Source: Desulfovibrio sp.
GTDB taxonomy: Bacteria; Desulfobacterota; Desulfovibrionia; Desulfovibrionales; Desulfovibrionaceae
NCBI GenBank assembly: GCA_031287575.1
Contig: JAITSV010000058.1
Coordinates: 62,001 to 126,000 of the forward strand
Length of the DNA stretch: 64,000 nt
Direction of reading: 5' to 3'
The notes beneath the pieces are model-generated. The model saw nothing but the letters and a program-made list of their open reading frames with translations. It did not search any database and was not told where the DNA came from. Within the stretch, counting starts at the first letter, position 1. Each line of letters begins with the position of its first letter. A program made the translations under genes and the position numbers. Below, one piece after another: positions 36,345 through 46,790 of this stretch.

Positions 36345-37994
36345 ATGGCTGACAAAGCCTATACCGGCCGCATCGTGGTGGACCCGGTCACCCGCATCGA
36401 GGGACACCTGAAGATCGACGTCTCGGTCAAGAACGGGGTGGTGGACAACGCATGGTCCAGCACCCAGTTGTTCCGGGGCCTGGAAATCATCGTCAAGGGC
36501 CGCCCGCCGGAAGACGTACACAACTATGTGCAGCGCGCCTGCGGCGTGTGCACCACCACCCACTCGCTCACCAGCATCCGAGCCGTTGAAAACGCCATGG
36601 GCTTCAAGGCCCCCCCGGCGGCGGAACTGGTGCGCCACCTGATTCTGGCCACGCTCATCGTGCACGACCACCTGGTGCACTTCTACCACCTGCATTCGCT
36701 GGACTTCTGTGACGTGGCCAACGCCCTGAAGGCCGACCCGGTGGCGGCGGCCAAACTGGCCACCGAGGTTTCCGGGCGCGATGTGGCCCCCGGCGACCTG
36801 TTCGTGGTGCATGGCAGGCTGAAGAAATTCGTGGATGCCGGGCAGCTGGGCTGGCTGGACAACGCCTACTTCCTGGGCGGGCACCCGGCCTACCGCCTGT
36901 CGCCGGAAGAAAACCTGGTGCTGGCCGCCAACTACATCGAAGCGTTGCGCGTGCAGATGAAGATCGCCAAGGCCATGGCCATCTTCGCGGGCAAGAACCC
37001 CCATTCGCAGACCATGCGCGTGGGCGGGGTGACCTGCTACGAAGCCCTGCGCCCCGAGCGGCTGGCGGAATTCCGCGCCCTGTACGAGGAGTGCCGCACC
37101 TTCATCAACCACAACTACCTGGGCGACCTGACCATTCTGGGCCGCCGCTACCCCGAGGTGGCATCTTACGGGCGCACCACCAACTACATGGATTTCTCCG
37201 ACTTCCACGACCCGGAAACCGGCAAGGATCCGTTCTTCCGGGGCGGGGTGCTGTGGGGCCACGCCATCGGCAAGGCCGAGGACCTGGACCCCGCGCAGAT
37301 TCAGGAACACCTGTCGCGCGGCTGGTACAAGCCGGGGCCGCCCGCCCATCCCTATGATGGCGTGACCGACCCGGACTACACCGGCTACGACCCGAACGGC
37401 CACTACTCCTGGTCCAAGGCCCCACGCTACAAGGGCGAGGCCGTGGAAACCGGGGCGCTGGCCCGCCGCCTGATCGCCTATTCTCGCGGCGAAAAGGAAA
37501 CCATCACCCGCATGGACGCCTGGCTTGCCGCCTGCAAGCTGAAGCAGGAGAACCTGTTCTCCACCATGGGCCGCACCGCCGCGCGCATGGTGGAAAGCGT
37601 CATCCTGATGAACCGCGTGCAGGGCTGGCTGAACGACCTGGAAGACCGCGCCAAGGCCGGACCCGTGGAAATCTACAAGGAATGGACCATGCCCGACGAG
37701 GCCAGGGGCGTGGGCTTCTGCGCGGTGACGCGCGGGGGACTTTCGCACTGGATACGCATAGAAAAGGGCAAGACCGCCAACTACCAGATGGTGGTGCCCA
37801 GCACCTGGAACCTTGGCCCGCGTTGCGACAAGGGCAAGCCGTCCGCAGTAGAGCAATCGCTGATGGGCAACCCGGTGCTGGACCCCGACCGCCCGGTGGA
37901 ACTGTTGCGCACGGTGCATTCGTTCGACCCGTGCATTGCCTGTTCCGTGCACGTGATGCACGCGGGGGGCAAGCGGTCGTTCCGCATCCTGTAG
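36345..37994 (+). CDS. hynA: Periplasmic [NiFe] hydrogenase large subunit
   Basis: A 549-residue catalytic subunit. The N-terminal nickel ligands are in RACGVCTTTH and the C-terminal ones in DPCIACSVH, so this is a Cys-only [NiFe] and not a [NiFeSe] enzyme. The 14 residues after the final His match the tail that the maturation protease HynD removes. Large-subunit landmarks such as VDPVTRIEGHLKIDV and RGLEIIVKGR are present. It has no signal of its own and is exported with the small subunit. No maturation gene lies in the window, so HypA-F and the protease must be encoded elsewhere. Confidence 0.97.
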   Translation: MADKAYTGRIVVDPVTRIEGHLKIDVSVKNGVVDNAWSSTQLFRGLEIIVKGRPPEDVHNYVQRACGVCTTTHSLTSIRAVENAMGFKAPPAAELVRHLILATLIVHDHLVHFYHLHSLDFCDVANALKADPVAAAKLATEVSGRDVAPGDLFVVHGRLKKFVDAGQLGWLDNAYFLGGHPAYRLSPEENLVLAANYIEALRVQMKIAKAMAIFAGKNPHSQTMRVGGVTCYEALRPERLAEFRALYEECRTFINHNYLGDLTILGRRYPEVASYGRTTNYMDFSDFHDPETGKDPFFRGGVLWGHAIGKAEDLDPAQIQEHLSRGWYKPGPPAHPYDGVTDPDYTGYDPNGHYSWSKAPRYKGEAVETGALARRLIAYSRGEKETITRMDAWLAACKLKQENLFSTMGRTAARMVESVILMNRVQGWLNDLEDRAKAGPVEIYKEWTMPDEARGVGFCAVTRGGLSHWIRIEKGKTANYQMVVPSTWNLGPRCDKGKPSAVEQSLMGNPVLDPDRPVELLRTVHSFDPCIACSVHVMHAGGKRSFRIL

Positions 37995-38092
37995 CGGCTG
38001 GAACGAGTGGCGATTGGGTCACTGGGACAACGGGCTGACGGCCTGACCGACAGACCGGCGGCACCCCGCCCGGCAACAACGCAAAAACAAAC

Positions 38093-38129
38093 ACGGGGCG
38101 GACTGCGCGATGTGCGCGGTCCGCCCCGT
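38093..38129. terminator. Terminator between convergent hynA and hldD
   Basis: An 11-bp perfect stem (ACGGGGCGGAC with GTCCGCCCCGT) whose 15-base loop can pair further (CGCG/CGCG). An A-rich segment (GCAAAAACAAAC) precedes it on the plus strand, which supplies the T-rich tail for the minus-strand hldD transcript. Confidence 0.8.
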
Positions 38130-38163
38130 TCGCAATCATCGGGGGAAAGGGGAGCTGTCCGGC

Positions 38164-39147
38164 CTACGCCTCCGGGCTCAGGTACGGATCGTCGGTGGCC
38201 AGGTAGCCGCGCACGTAGTCGTCCACGCCGTCTTCCAGCGACCGGAACGGCACGTCGCATCCGGCCCGGCGCAGCTTGTCCATGCTGGCCTGGGTGTAGT
38301 TCTGGTACTTGCCCGCAAGATGCGCGGGCATGTCCATGTATTCGATGACCGGCTGGCGGTCCATGGCGGCGAACACGGCGCGGGCAAGATCGTTCCACGT
38401 GCGCGAGGTGCCGGTGCCCACGTTGAACACGCCGCCCACTTCCGGGTGCTGCAACAGCCACCACATCACTTCCACGCAGTCCTTCACGTACACGAAGTCG
38501 CGCATCTGGCCGCCGTCGGCATAGTCCGGGTGGTTGGAGCGGAACAGGGTGATGCGGCCCGCGTTGTTCACGTTGTGGAACGACTTGCAGATGACGCTGC
38601 GCATGTCGTCCTTGTGGTATTCGTTGGGGCCGTACACGTTGAAGAACTTCAGGCTGGCGATGGAATCCAGCAGGCCTTCGCGCCGCGCCCACAGGTCGAA
38701 CAGCTGCTTGGAATAGCCGTACATGTTCAGGGGCTTCAGGCGGGGCATCAGCGCATCGTCGTCGGAAAAGCCCAGCGCGCCATCGCCGTAGGTGGCAGCG
38801 CTGCTGGCGTTGACGAAGCGCGCGCCGGACTGCATGGCCAGCGTGCACAGCATGCGGCTGTAGCGGAAATTGTTTTCCATCAGGAAGTCGGCGTCGCGTT
38901 CCGTGGTGGACGAGCACGCCCCCATGTGCACGATGGCGTCCACTTCCCACGGCAGATCGCCGTGCAGGACCATGTCCATGAACCCGTCGCGGTGGATGTA
39001 GTCCGCGTAGCGCAGGTTGACGAGGTTCTTCCACTTTTCCGTGGTGGCCAGGTTGTCCACGACGATGATGTCGTCGATGCCCATGCGGTTCAGCTTCCAG
39101 ACCATGGCGCTGCCGATGAACCCTGCGCCGCCGGTGACGATGTACAT
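38164..39147 (-). CDS. hldD: ADP-L-glycero-D-manno-heptose 6-epimerase
   Basis: A 327-residue short-chain dehydrogenase-type epimerase of lipopolysaccharide inner-core heptose synthesis. The nucleotide motif VTGGAGFIGSAMVWKLN is at the N-terminus. The catalytic SSAATYG and YGYSK (YxxxK) are present, as is the family segment FNVYGPNEYHKDDMRSV. The start ATG at 39147 has AAGGAG upstream. It stands alone; no other LPS gene is adjacent. Epimerase orientation to D,D versus L,D heptose is assumed from family. Confidence 0.94.
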   Translation of the reverse strand: MYIVTGGAGFIGSAMVWKLNRMGIDDIIVVDNLATTEKWKNLVNLRYADYIHRDGFMDMVLHGDLPWEVDAIVHMGACSSTTERDADFLMENNFRYSRMLCTLAMQSGARFVNASSAATYGDGALGFSDDDALMPRLKPLNMYGYSKQLFDLWARREGLLDSIASLKFFNVYGPNEYHKDDMRSVICKSFHNVNNAGRITLFRSNHPDYADGGQMRDFVYVKDCVEVMWWLLQHPEVGGVFNVGTGTSRTWNDLARAVFAAMDRQPVIEYMDMPAHLAGKYQNYTQASMDKLRRAGCDVPFRSLEDGVDDYVRGYLATDDPYLSPEA

Positions 39148-39489
39148 TTCAGGCTCCTTTGCGAAGGCTGCCCGGCAGGCGCGCCGGGCGTGCGGCATGA
39201 TGCCGCGATGCGGGCCGCAGGGCAAGGGGGCGGCGGGTGGATGGCCGCACTACCGACACCAGCGTGCCTCGCAACCATGAAAGCGACTTCCCAGGCCCGT
39301 TTCCACTGCGAGAATTTTTGTTCTCTGCCAAGGAAGAATCGTTTTTTGTGAAGGGAGTGCCTCAGCCGTTGGGCGAGCGGAGCGAACCTTACGGATGAGG
39401 ACCGCAGAGCGTACTTTTATGGTATTCGACCGGAATAAAAAACCATTCTGACGACGGCAAAGGGCAAAAAGGCCGCAGTGGAGGCGGGC
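39148..39489. other. Intergenic region with a dispersed repeat
   Basis: No gene is seen. The second copy of the 139-bp hairpin repeat fills 39315-39453. The rest (39148-39314) includes the hldD leader and shows no other clear signal. Confidence 0.6.
39315..39453 (+). repeat. 139-bp dispersed hairpin repeat, copy B
   Basis: This copy matches 5333-5471 over its whole length with only about ten differences. Its core is at 39360-39406. The arms (AGAATCGTTTTTTGT with ATAAAAAACCATTCT) differ from those of copy A, but pairing is mostly kept, including an A-T to T-A change. It lies past the 3' end of the YkgJ-type gene and upstream of hldD. Confidence 0.85.
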
Positions 39490-40410
39490 CTAGGTGGGGA
39501 AGACCACCACTTCCGGGCCGTCAGCCCCCATGCGCACGGCCACCCCGTACATGGCCGCCGTGGCCGCGACGGTGCGCCCCAGCAGAAAGTCCAGTTCTTC
39601 CATGGCCACCCCGGCGCGCTCGCGCACCAGGGACCGGAAGGCGAAATCGAAGCGCACGGCTTCCAGAAACGCATCCACGGCGCGGGCGGTGTCGGCCACA
39701 TGGAACGGGCTGGCCGGGTCTTCGGAAAGAGGCATCGGGTCCGCCATGCCGGGGTTGCGGGCGCGCAGTTCGTCCGCCGCGCGTTGCAGGGCCGCGCCGA
39801 CCGCACCCACAGGGGCGAGTACGGAGTAGCCGCAACGTTCCTCGTGCGCGGCCAGGATGTCGGCCCACGGCACGCCGGGGGCGGCGCAACCGCCGGGAGC
39901 AACATGACCGGCAGGGACAGCGGGATCGGGGGAATCGGACTGTCCGGCACCGGCAGCGGCTCCGGCCCGTTCCGCCGCGCCTTCCGCCCATGCCTCCAGC
40001 ACATCCAGCCGGGTCACCCGGTCCACGGCGTGCAGGGTCTTGATGGCCCAGGTATCGCGGCACAGCAGGGCGCGGCATTCGGCGGGCCGGTGTGCGTAGA
40101 CGCCACAGCGGTTGTCGGACTGGTTCAGGAACAGGCATGTCCAGTCGCCACCCCGCGCTGCCATGCGCGGGCGCAGCTTCACCAGTTCGCGCTCCAGCGG
40201 GCGCAGTTGGCCGTCCAGATCGCGGGCCAGTTCGCCCGCGCGCAAGGTCAGGCAGTGCTCCGGCGCCAGATGCCCGGCCCGGAACAAGGCAAGGTCTTCC
40301 GTGTGCAGGGCCGGTCCGCCCTTGCGGCAGCAAGTGCCGCAGCCCCGGCAGTCGATGTCGGTATCGTCGGCCTGCGGGGCCAGGGCGGGCATGTCGTGTT
40401 CGTTGTGCAT
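39490..40410 (-). CDS. YkgJ-family cysteine cluster protein
   Basis: A 306-residue protein with the YkgJ/UPF0153 zinc- or iron-chelating signature CRGCGTCCRKGG (about residues 21-32) and a second cluster WTCLFLNQSDNRCGVYAHRPAECRALLC (about residues 90-117). A low-complexity Ala/Gly/Pro insert spans about 145-175. The C-terminal half is helical and unassigned. Members of this family are thought to bind an Fe-S or zinc centre; some assist methylation of flagellin (FliB). No role is evident from the neighbours. Confidence 0.85.
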   Translation of the reverse strand: MHNEHDMPALAPQADDTDIDCRGCGTCCRKGGPALHTEDLALFRAGHLAPEHCLTLRAGELARDLDGQLRPLERELVKLRPRMAARGGDWTCLFLNQSDNRCGVYAHRPAECRALLCRDTWAIKTLHAVDRVTRLDVLEAWAEGAAERAGAAAGAGQSDSPDPAVPAGHVAPGGCAAPGVPWADILAAHEERCGYSVLAPVGAVGAALQRAADELRARNPGMADPMPLSEDPASPFHVADTARAVDAFLEAVRFDFAFRSLVRERAGVAMEELDFLLGRTVAATAAMYGVAVRMGADGPEVVVFPT

Positions 40411-40533
40411 CCGGATTCCGTGAGGGATGAAAAGGCGTTGTGCGCATGCCGAACGGGCGCAGCGTTCGGGACGCTGAGGCCAAACGGCGGAATGAAGGCC
40501 GGGGAGCCGGGTCGGGACGAAGGGGCTTGCCCG

Positions 40534-42489
40534 CTACGCCGGGTTGGCGCGCCCGCCGTCCGTCGCCAGAGCGGACCGGACCACGCGGACATGGAAACGG
40601 CAGGTGTCGTCCTGCCAGCCCACGAAACCCATGGACGCGCTGACGAACCACCCCGCCGTGAACGACTTGCGGTCCGCCGTCCACAGTGGGTCGGGGGCCG
40701 GGGCCAGCACGGGGGGCACGCAGTGGCCGCCCCCTTCCGGAGGCGGGGCCAGCAGGGTGCACACCTCGTCCACGGTGGGCAGCCGCCAGTCGTCGTACCC
40801 GGCGAAGCGCGCCGCGTTCAGCTCGGCCACGTGGGCGCGAGCCTCGGCCAGGGTCAGGCCCCACTCGCTGCCGCCGCGCTGCCACAGCAGCCCCGTGGCC
40901 GGTTGGTACGCCACCAGCGCGGCAAGATCAATCGGGCTGACGGGGGAATTGGCGGGTGCGGAGGGACCGACGGGGACGGGACCGGGTACGCCGGAAGCGA
41001 CAGCGGCAACAGGGCCAGCCGCGCCGCGCACGGCAGGCGTACCGGGGGGGGCGGCATCGGGCGAGTTGGAACCGACGGCGTGTGCGTTTGGGGCGGGCAG
41101 ATTCGGCACGGGCAGCCCCGGCAGCAGCCCGCAGGCGGGGCCGCCGGTGCGGCCATCCGCCAGCGGCACGAACACCCCGGCGGGCCGCCACAATTCGTCC
41201 AGCCCGAACAGGGCGCGGGCATGGCGGGGCATGACCTTTACCGGGGCGGACCTGACCGGTGCAATCTGGCCGGGCACCATGACGTTCGCCGCCGCGTGGC
41301 CAGCCGTATCCGAAAAATCGCCGCCCGCTGTGTCCCACGCATCATCAGGCGTGGCATCACTCCCGCTGTCGGCACCGTCCACCACGCCAGCATCCCCCGG
41401 CGCACCCTCCCCTTCCGGCAGCAGGCACACCGCATCCACCCGCTGACGCCACGCGGCCACCAGCGCGTCCAGTTCCGCCGCCATGGTCCGGGCGTCCGCA
41501 AAGCGCTCTGCCGGGTCGCGGGCCATGGCACGCGCGAAAAAGTCGTCCCATGCCGTGTCCATATCCGCGTGGCGCTTGCTGGCGCGGGGGATGCGCCCCC
41601 CAAAGGCCTCGTCCGTGGGCAGCACGCCGGTCAGCATGCGGAACAGCATCACCCCCACGGCAAACAGGTCGGCCCGGCCATCCGCCGCGTCCGGGTCGCG
41701 CTCCTGCTCCGGCGCGGCGTAGTACGGCGAGCCCACCTTTACCCCGCGCGGCAGCGGCTGCGTTTCACCGCCCAGGCGCGACAATACGCTCGTTTCGCCG
41801 CGCAAACGCGACAGGCCGAAGTCGATGAGCTTCACGTCGTCTTCGGCGGTGACCATGATGTTGAAGGGCTTCACGTCGCGGTGGATCACCCCGGCGTGGT
41901 GCATGCGGGCCAGCGCGTCCAGCGTCTGCGCGGCGTAGCGGCAGGCGCGCGGGAGCGGCAAGCGGCGGGTGGGGGCCTCTACCCGGTAGCTTTCGCCGAT
42001 CAGCAGCCCCAGGTTCAGGCAGTAGTATTCCATGACGAAGAAGGGCAGATCGCCGAAACGGGCCACGCGGGCGGCGCGGTCACGCTCCGGGTCGCAGTCC
42101 TCCGGGGCGGCGTGGTCCGTATCTCGCGTATCCCCCGCGACCTCCACAGCCCCAGCGTTCCCCACAATCGGTATCCCAGCGCCCCCGCCCCATGCATCGG
42201 GCGGCGGGCAGAAATCGTCGCCGGAGGGCAGGCGCAACGTGCCCGCCGGGGCCACGTCCACGTCCCACACCGCCGCCACGTGGGGGTGGTCCAGCGCGGC
42301 CATCACCTGCGCCTCGTGCAGGAAGCGGCGGCGCAGATCGTCCATATCGGAAAGGTCGGCCAGCGCATCGGCGGGGCGCAGCAGCTTCAGCGCGGCGATG
42401 CGCCCGGTGACCGGCTGGCGCACCTTGTACACCGCGCCCATGCCGCCCCGGCCCAACAGCCCGCACACCGTGTAACGCCCTATGCGCAT
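40534..42489 (-). CDS. Serine/threonine protein kinase with C-terminal DUF1566-like domain
   Basis: A 651-residue Hanks-type kinase. It has the Gly-rich loop LLGRGGMGAVYKV, ATP-binding Lys in AALKLL, catalytic HRDVKPFNIM, IDFGLSR and YAAPEQ. A Pro/Ala-rich insert (about residues 95-150) separates N-lobe strands. No membrane helix is found. After a long low-complexity linker (about 385-530) the C-terminus holds a DUF1566/Lcl-type region (GLLWQRGGSEWGLTLAEARA, FAGYDDWRLPTVDEVCTLL, SASMGFVGW). That domain is often found in secreted or sensory proteins and may recruit the substrate. It is adjacent to, and on the same strand as, the metallophosphoesterase gene. Confidence 0.88.
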   Translation of the reverse strand: MRIGRYTVCGLLGRGGMGAVYKVRQPVTGRIAALKLLRPADALADLSDMDDLRRRFLHEAQVMAALDHPHVAAVWDVDVAPAGTLRLPSGDDFCPPPDAWGGGAGIPIVGNAGAVEVAGDTRDTDHAAPEDCDPERDRAARVARFGDLPFFVMEYYCLNLGLLIGESYRVEAPTRRLPLPRACRYAAQTLDALARMHHAGVIHRDVKPFNIMVTAEDDVKLIDFGLSRLRGETSVLSRLGGETQPLPRGVKVGSPYYAAPEQERDPDAADGRADLFAVGVMLFRMLTGVLPTDEAFGGRIPRASKRHADMDTAWDDFFARAMARDPAERFADARTMAAELDALVAAWRQRVDAVCLLPEGEGAPGDAGVVDGADSGSDATPDDAWDTAGGDFSDTAGHAAANVMVPGQIAPVRSAPVKVMPRHARALFGLDELWRPAGVFVPLADGRTGGPACGLLPGLPVPNLPAPNAHAVGSNSPDAAPPGTPAVRGAAGPVAAVASGVPGPVPVGPSAPANSPVSPIDLAALVAYQPATGLLWQRGGSEWGLTLAEARAHVAELNAARFAGYDDWRLPTVDEVCTLLAPPPEGGGHCVPPVLAPAPDPLWTADRKSFTAGWFVSASMGFVGWQDDTCRFHVRVVRSALATDGGRANPA

Positions 42490-42713
42490 GGGGAAAATCC
42501 TCGGGACGGGATGCGCGCGGCGCGCGGGGAGAGAAGTGGCAAAAGAGCGGGCGCGCCCGCCGGGATGTCCCCGGAGTGGCGGCCCTCCTGCGGCAGTGAG
42601 CGGGGCAAGACGGTGCAGGGCCTGGTCGGACGCATCGTGGCGGGGGGGATCATGATGGGTCGGCGCATGACGTGGCGGGACGGGGTTCTCTGCAACATGG
42701 CGTCGGGCACCCC

Positions 42714-43442
42714 TTACAACAATCGCAGCACATACCGTTCATTCACCCCCGCCTCGCGGAAGCGCCGGGCGGCGTCCTGCACGTCGTAGGGGACAAAGCG
42801 CACCGTCAGGCGGCGCTGGGCGGGTTCCCACAACAGATACTTGGCGCGGTTGTCGCCGTCGCGCGGCTGACCCACGCTGCCCGCGCTGATCAGGTAACGC
42901 CCCCCGGCGGGCAGCACGCGCGCGCCCTCGGCCAGCGGCTCGCGGGCCACCACGCCGTCGGCATCGCGCCGGACCAACTCAAGGTCATGGGTGTGCCCCA
43001 CGAAGCAGAGGGACTCCGGGAACAGGTCGAACACCGACGACAGCCGCTTGCCGTGAAATTCGTACAGGTAGGTGAAGGGCGAATCGGGCGGCATGCCATG
43101 CACGAAGCGGCAGCCTTCGCGCACCAGCACGCGGGGCATGGCGCGGGCCAGTTCCACCTCGTCGTCGTCCAGCCAGTCCATGGTCATGCGCACGGCATCG
43201 CGCGACTGGCTGTTGAACTCGCGCAGCCAGCGGGGGTCGGCCACGGCCATCTCGTGGTTGCCCGCCACCGAAGGGATGTGCCGACTGGCCACAAGGCGCA
43301 GCACCGGGCCAGGGTCCGGCCCGTAGCCCACGTTGTCGCCCAGAGACACGGCGCAAGTGGCCCCCTGCGCGTCCATGTCGGCCAGCACCGCCTTGAACGC
43401 GCCGAGGTTGCCGTGAATGTCGGAAATGACCGCCAGCTTCAT
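42714..43442 (-). CDS. Metallophosphoesterase, YfcE/diadenosine tetraphosphatase-like
   Basis: A 242-residue cytoplasmic enzyme with all calcineurin-like metal motifs: SDIHGN (residues 7-12), [14 protein letters not shown] and GHTHD, plus the His in VHGMPP. Substrates of this group include phosphodiesters, cyclic nucleotides and phosphoproteins, so the activity is open. It is encoded 224 bases upstream of the Ser/Thr kinase on the same strand, and a kinase/phosphatase pair is possible. The ATG at 43442 fits the family start. Confidence 0.9.
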   Translation of the reverse strand: MKLAVISDIHGNLGAFKAVLADMDAQGATCAVSLGDNVGYGPDPGPVLRLVASRHIPSVAGNHEMAVADPRWLREFNSQSRDAVRMTMDWLDDDEVELARAMPRVLVREGCRFVHGMPPDSPFTYLYEFHGKRLSSVFDLFPESLCFVGHTHDLELVRRDADGVVAREPLAEGARVLPAGGRYLISAGSVGQPRDGDNRAKYLLWEPAQRRLTVRFVPYDVQDAARRFREAGVNERYVLRLL

Positions 43443-43665
43443 GGATATACGGATAGCAGGCGCGGGGATGGTTGGGAAGGGCGGGAGAGGACGACACCGC
43501 ACGGGCTGCGCCACGCAACGCCCCCGGCCCTTGTCCCTTCCCCAACCTCGCCTTGATTCGGGATATGCTTGTCTGTACTGTTTCGCCCAACATCGCCAAC
43601 GCACGGGGCGCCCTGCCGCACCCGCTTCATACCGACATCTCACGCTCCACCGGGACTACACGCGC

Positions 43666-45408
43666 ATGAATCAGCAAGCCCTTTCCGCGTTCATCTGGTC
43701 CGTCGCCGACCTTCTGCGGGGCGACTACAAACAGTCCGAATATGGCCGGGTCATCCTGCCCTTTACCGTGCTGCGCCGCCTGGACTGCGTGTTGGCCCCC
43801 ACCAAGGTCAAGGTGCTGGCCGAACTGGCCGACAAGCAGCGGCTGGGCATCGCGCCGGACCCGTTTCTGCTGCGCGCCGCCGGGCAAAGCTTTTTCAACG
43901 CCTCGCCGCTGGACCTTAAGAAACTGATGGGCGACCAGGACCACATCCGTGAAAACCTGTTCAGCTACATTGGCGCATTTTCTGCCGAGGTGCGCGACAT
44001 CTTCGAGCGGTTCGAGTTCCACGCCCAGGTAGAGCGGCTGCACAAGGCCAACCTGCTCTATCAGGTTACCGAGCGGTTCACCCAGATAGACCTGCACCCC
44101 GACGAAGTCAGCAACGCCCAGATGGGCCTTGTGTTCGAAGAACTGATCCGCAAGTTCGCCGAACTTTCCAACGAAACCGCCGGGGAACACTTTACCCCGC
44201 GCGAGGTCATCCGGCTGATGGTCAACCTGATCTTCATCGAGGATGACGACATGCTCTCAACGCCCGGCGTGGTGCGCACCATCTACGACCCCACGGCGGG
44301 CACCGGGGGCATGCTGTCCATCGCGGGCGAATATCTGGACGATCACAACCCGAAGGCGCGCCTGACCATGTACGGGCAGGAACTGAACCCGGAATCCTAC
44401 GCCATCTGCAAGGCGGACATGCTGATCAAGGGGCAGGACGTCGGCAACATCGTGTTCGGCAACACCCTGTCCGACGACGGGCACGGCGGGCAGCACTTCG
44501 ACTACATGCTCTCCAACCCGCCCTTTGGCGTGGAATGGAAGAAGGTGGAAAAGGAAGTACGCAAGGAACATGAACAACAGGGCTACAACGGGCGCTTCGG
44601 CCCCGGCCTGCCGCGCGTTTCCGACGGTTCCATGCTGTTCCTGCTGCACCTGCTCAGCAAGATGCGCCCGGTGGACCAGGGGGGCAGCCGCTTCGGCATC
44701 GTGCTGAACGGATCGCCGCTGTTCACCGGCGGCGCAGGCAGCGGAGAAAGCGAAATACGCCGCCACGTGCTGGAAAACGACCTGCTGGAAGCCATTATCG
44801 GACTGCCCACGGACATGTTCTACAACACCGGCATCAGCACCTACGTGTGGATAGTAACCAACCGCAAGCCCGCCCACCGCAAGGGCAAGGTGCAGCTTAT
44901 CGACGCTTCCGCCATGTGGCAGAAAATGCGCAAAAGCCTTGGGTCAAAGCGCAAGGAACTTTCGGACGAACACATTGCGGAAATAGTGCGCCTGTTCGGG
45001 CAGTTCGTGGAGGCGGAGCAGGACGGCAAGCCCGTAAGCCGCATCTTCAACAACGGCGCTTTCGGCTACCGCACCATTACCGTGGAACGCCCGGAACGGG
45101 ACGCGGCGGGCAACATCGTACTGGGGCAGCGCGGCAAGGCCAAGGGCAAGCCCGTGCCCGACAGCAAGCTGCGCGATACGGAAAACGTGCCCCTGCACGA
45201 GGACGTGGCAACCTACTTCAGGCGAGAGGTGCTACCCCACGTGCCCGATGCCTGGATAGACCACGACAAGACCAAGGTGGGCTACGAAATACCCTTCAGC
45301 CGGCATTTCTACGTGTTTACCCCGCCCCGCCCGCTGGCGGACATTGACGCCGACCTGAAGCGGACCACAGACCGCATCAAGGCCATGATCGAAGGGCTGA
45401 TGGCATGA
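43666..45408 (+). CDS. hsdM: Type I restriction-modification methyltransferase subunit
   Basis: A 580-residue N6-adenine methyltransferase. The N-terminal helical domain (about 1-140) is followed by the catalytic domain with SAM motif [11 protein letters not shown] (about 206-216) and catalytic motif SNPPFGVEW (about 283-291). The ATG at 43666 begins at the conserved [20 protein letters not shown]. The stop overlaps the hsdS start by ATGA, and the next two junctions are built in the same way, so all four genes are a single coupled operon. Confidence 0.97.
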   Translation: MNQQALSAFIWSVADLLRGDYKQSEYGRVILPFTVLRRLDCVLAPTKVKVLAELADKQRLGIAPDPFLLRAAGQSFFNASPLDLKKLMGDQDHIRENLFSYIGAFSAEVRDIFERFEFHAQVERLHKANLLYQVTERFTQIDLHPDEVSNAQMGLVFEELIRKFAELSNETAGEHFTPREVIRLMVNLIFIEDDDMLSTPGVVRTIYDPTAGTGGMLSIAGEYLDDHNPKARLTMYGQELNPESYAICKADMLIKGQDVGNIVFGNTLSDDGHGGQHFDYMLSNPPFGVEWKKVEKEVRKEHEQQGYNGRFGPGLPRVSDGSMLFLLHLLSKMRPVDQGGSRFGIVLNGSPLFTGGAGSGESEIRRHVLENDLLEAIIGLPTDMFYNTGISTYVWIVTNRKPAHRKGKVQLIDASAMWQKMRKSLGSKRKELSDEHIAEIVRLFGQFVEAEQDGKPVSRIFNNGAFGYRTITVERPERDAAGNIVLGQRGKAKGKPVPDSKLRDTENVPLHEDVATYFRREVLPHVPDAWIDHDKTKVGYEIPFSRHFYVFTPPRPLADIDADLKRTTDRIKAMIEGLMA

Positions 45409-46790
45409 GCTTTCCGACGTATCCCGAATACAAGGATAGTGGCGTGGAGTGGCTGGGGGATGTGCCGAGCCATTGGATAGTCAGTCGCTTGAAGTGGTAT
45501 CTTCTCGCAAATGATGGTGGCACTTGGGGTGTTGACCCAGATGGAAGCGATGACACTATTGTCTTGCGCTCAACAGAGCAAACTATAGATGGAAATTGGA
45601 GGATTGACGATCCCGCATTGCGTAAACTTTCGTGCGAAGAAAAAAAATATACCGTGCTCCTTAAAGGAGACTTGCTCCTTACAAAATCAAGCGGGAGCGC
45701 TCTGCATATTGGAAAAACGACATTGGTCGATGACTATATTTCGTCTCTTCATTGTTGCTATTCAAATTTTATGCAACGAATTCGCACAAACTCTTCATTC
45801 ATCGCAAACATATGCTGGTATATCCTAAATAGTTACCTTGCTCGCGAACAGCTTGGAATTCTTTCAAACTGCACCACGGGACTAGCCAATATCAATGGCA
45901 AGATTATTGATGAAATTTTAGTCCCTGTAGCCCCATCTGAAGAGCAAACCAACATAATCGCTTTCCTTGACCACGAGACCGCCAAGATCGACGCCCTGAT
46001 TGCCGAGCAGGAAACGCTGATCGCGCTGCTCAAGGAAAAGCGTCAGGCGGTTATCTCGCATGTCGTCACCAAGGGGCTTGATCCCAATGCCCCCATGAAG
46101 GACAGCGGTGTGGCGTGGTTGGGAGATATACCGACACATTGGGATATTTCACCCATCAAATACGCCATACAAAGTATCGAGCAAGGATGGAGCCCTCAAT
46201 GCGAAAACTTTCCCGTTGAGGGAGATGAAGAATGGGGGGTTCTCAAAGTCGGATGCGTTAACGGAGGCAAGTTTAACCCCCTTGAGAACAAGGCCTTCCC
46301 CAAAGAGCTTGAGCCTCAGCCAAGTCTCGGACTACTTGAGGGAGACGTGCTTATCTCACGGGCGAATACAAAAGAACTTGTTGGCAGCGCCGCTGTGGTG
46401 GATACGAACCGTCCCCGCCTGCTGCTTTGCGATAAACTGTATCGCCTGAGAACTCATACCAAGCAAATTCTACCTGTTTACCTTGTCATGCTCCTGGGAA
46501 CACGCGAAGCTCGCTCCATCATCGAACTGTCCGCGACGGGCGCCAGTAGCTCCATGCAAAACATTGGGCAAAGTACCATTCTTAAATTGGAAATCCCCCT
46601 TCCTTCCATCGATGAACAAGAATCCATAGTCCATAGCGTTCACAAGCAATGTGAGCCCCTCGAATCCTTGCTTACCGAAGCCCAATACGCCATCACTCTT
46701 CTCAAAGAACGCCGTTCCGCCCTCATCTCCGCCGCCGTCACGGGCAAGATAGACGTACGGGGCTATGCGCCCCAGCCGGAGGCCGCATGA
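45405..46790 (+). CDS. hsdS: Type I restriction-modification specificity subunit
   Basis: A 461-residue DNA-recognition subunit with two target-recognition domains (about 1-185 and 230-425). Each is headed by a near-repeat ([15 protein letters not shown] and [15 protein letters not shown]). The helical spacers are conserved ([26 protein letters not shown], and again near the C-terminus). The recognition domains are much AT-richer than the spacers and than the flanking genes, which is usual where target domains are swapped by recombination. The recognised sequence cannot be deduced. Confidence 0.96.
   Translation: MSFPTYPEYKDSGVEWLGDVPSHWIVSRLKWYLLANDGGTWGVDPDGSDDTIVLRSTEQTIDGNWRIDDPALRKLSCEEKKYTVLLKGDLLLTKSSGSALHIGKTTLVDDYISSLHCCYSNFMQRIRTNSSFIANICWYILNSYLAREQLGILSNCTTGLANINGKIIDEILVPVAPSEEQTNIIAFLDHETAKIDALIAEQETLIALLKEKRQAVISHVVTKGLDPNAPMKDSGVAWLGDIPTHWDISPIKYAIQSIEQGWSPQCENFPVEGDEEWGVLKVGCVNGGKFNPLENKAFPKELEPQPSLGLLEGDVLISRANTKELVGSAAVVDTNRPRLLLCDKLYRLRTHTKQILPVYLVMLLGTREARSIIELSATGASSSMQNIGQSTILKLEIPLPSIDEQESIVHSVHKQCEPLESLLTEAQYAITLLKERRSALISAAVTGKIDVRGYAPQPEAA

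Noticed and set aside
36345..37994. Possible [NiFeSe] hydrogenase with an in-frame TGA
   Set aside because: All four nickel ligands are read as Cys and the frame has no internal TGA.
39478..42789. Open frame of about 1100 codons on the plus strand across the YkgJ-type and kinase genes
   Set aside because: It crosses two well-supported minus-strand genes and encodes a His/Gln/Gly/Arg-rich sequence typical of shadow frames.
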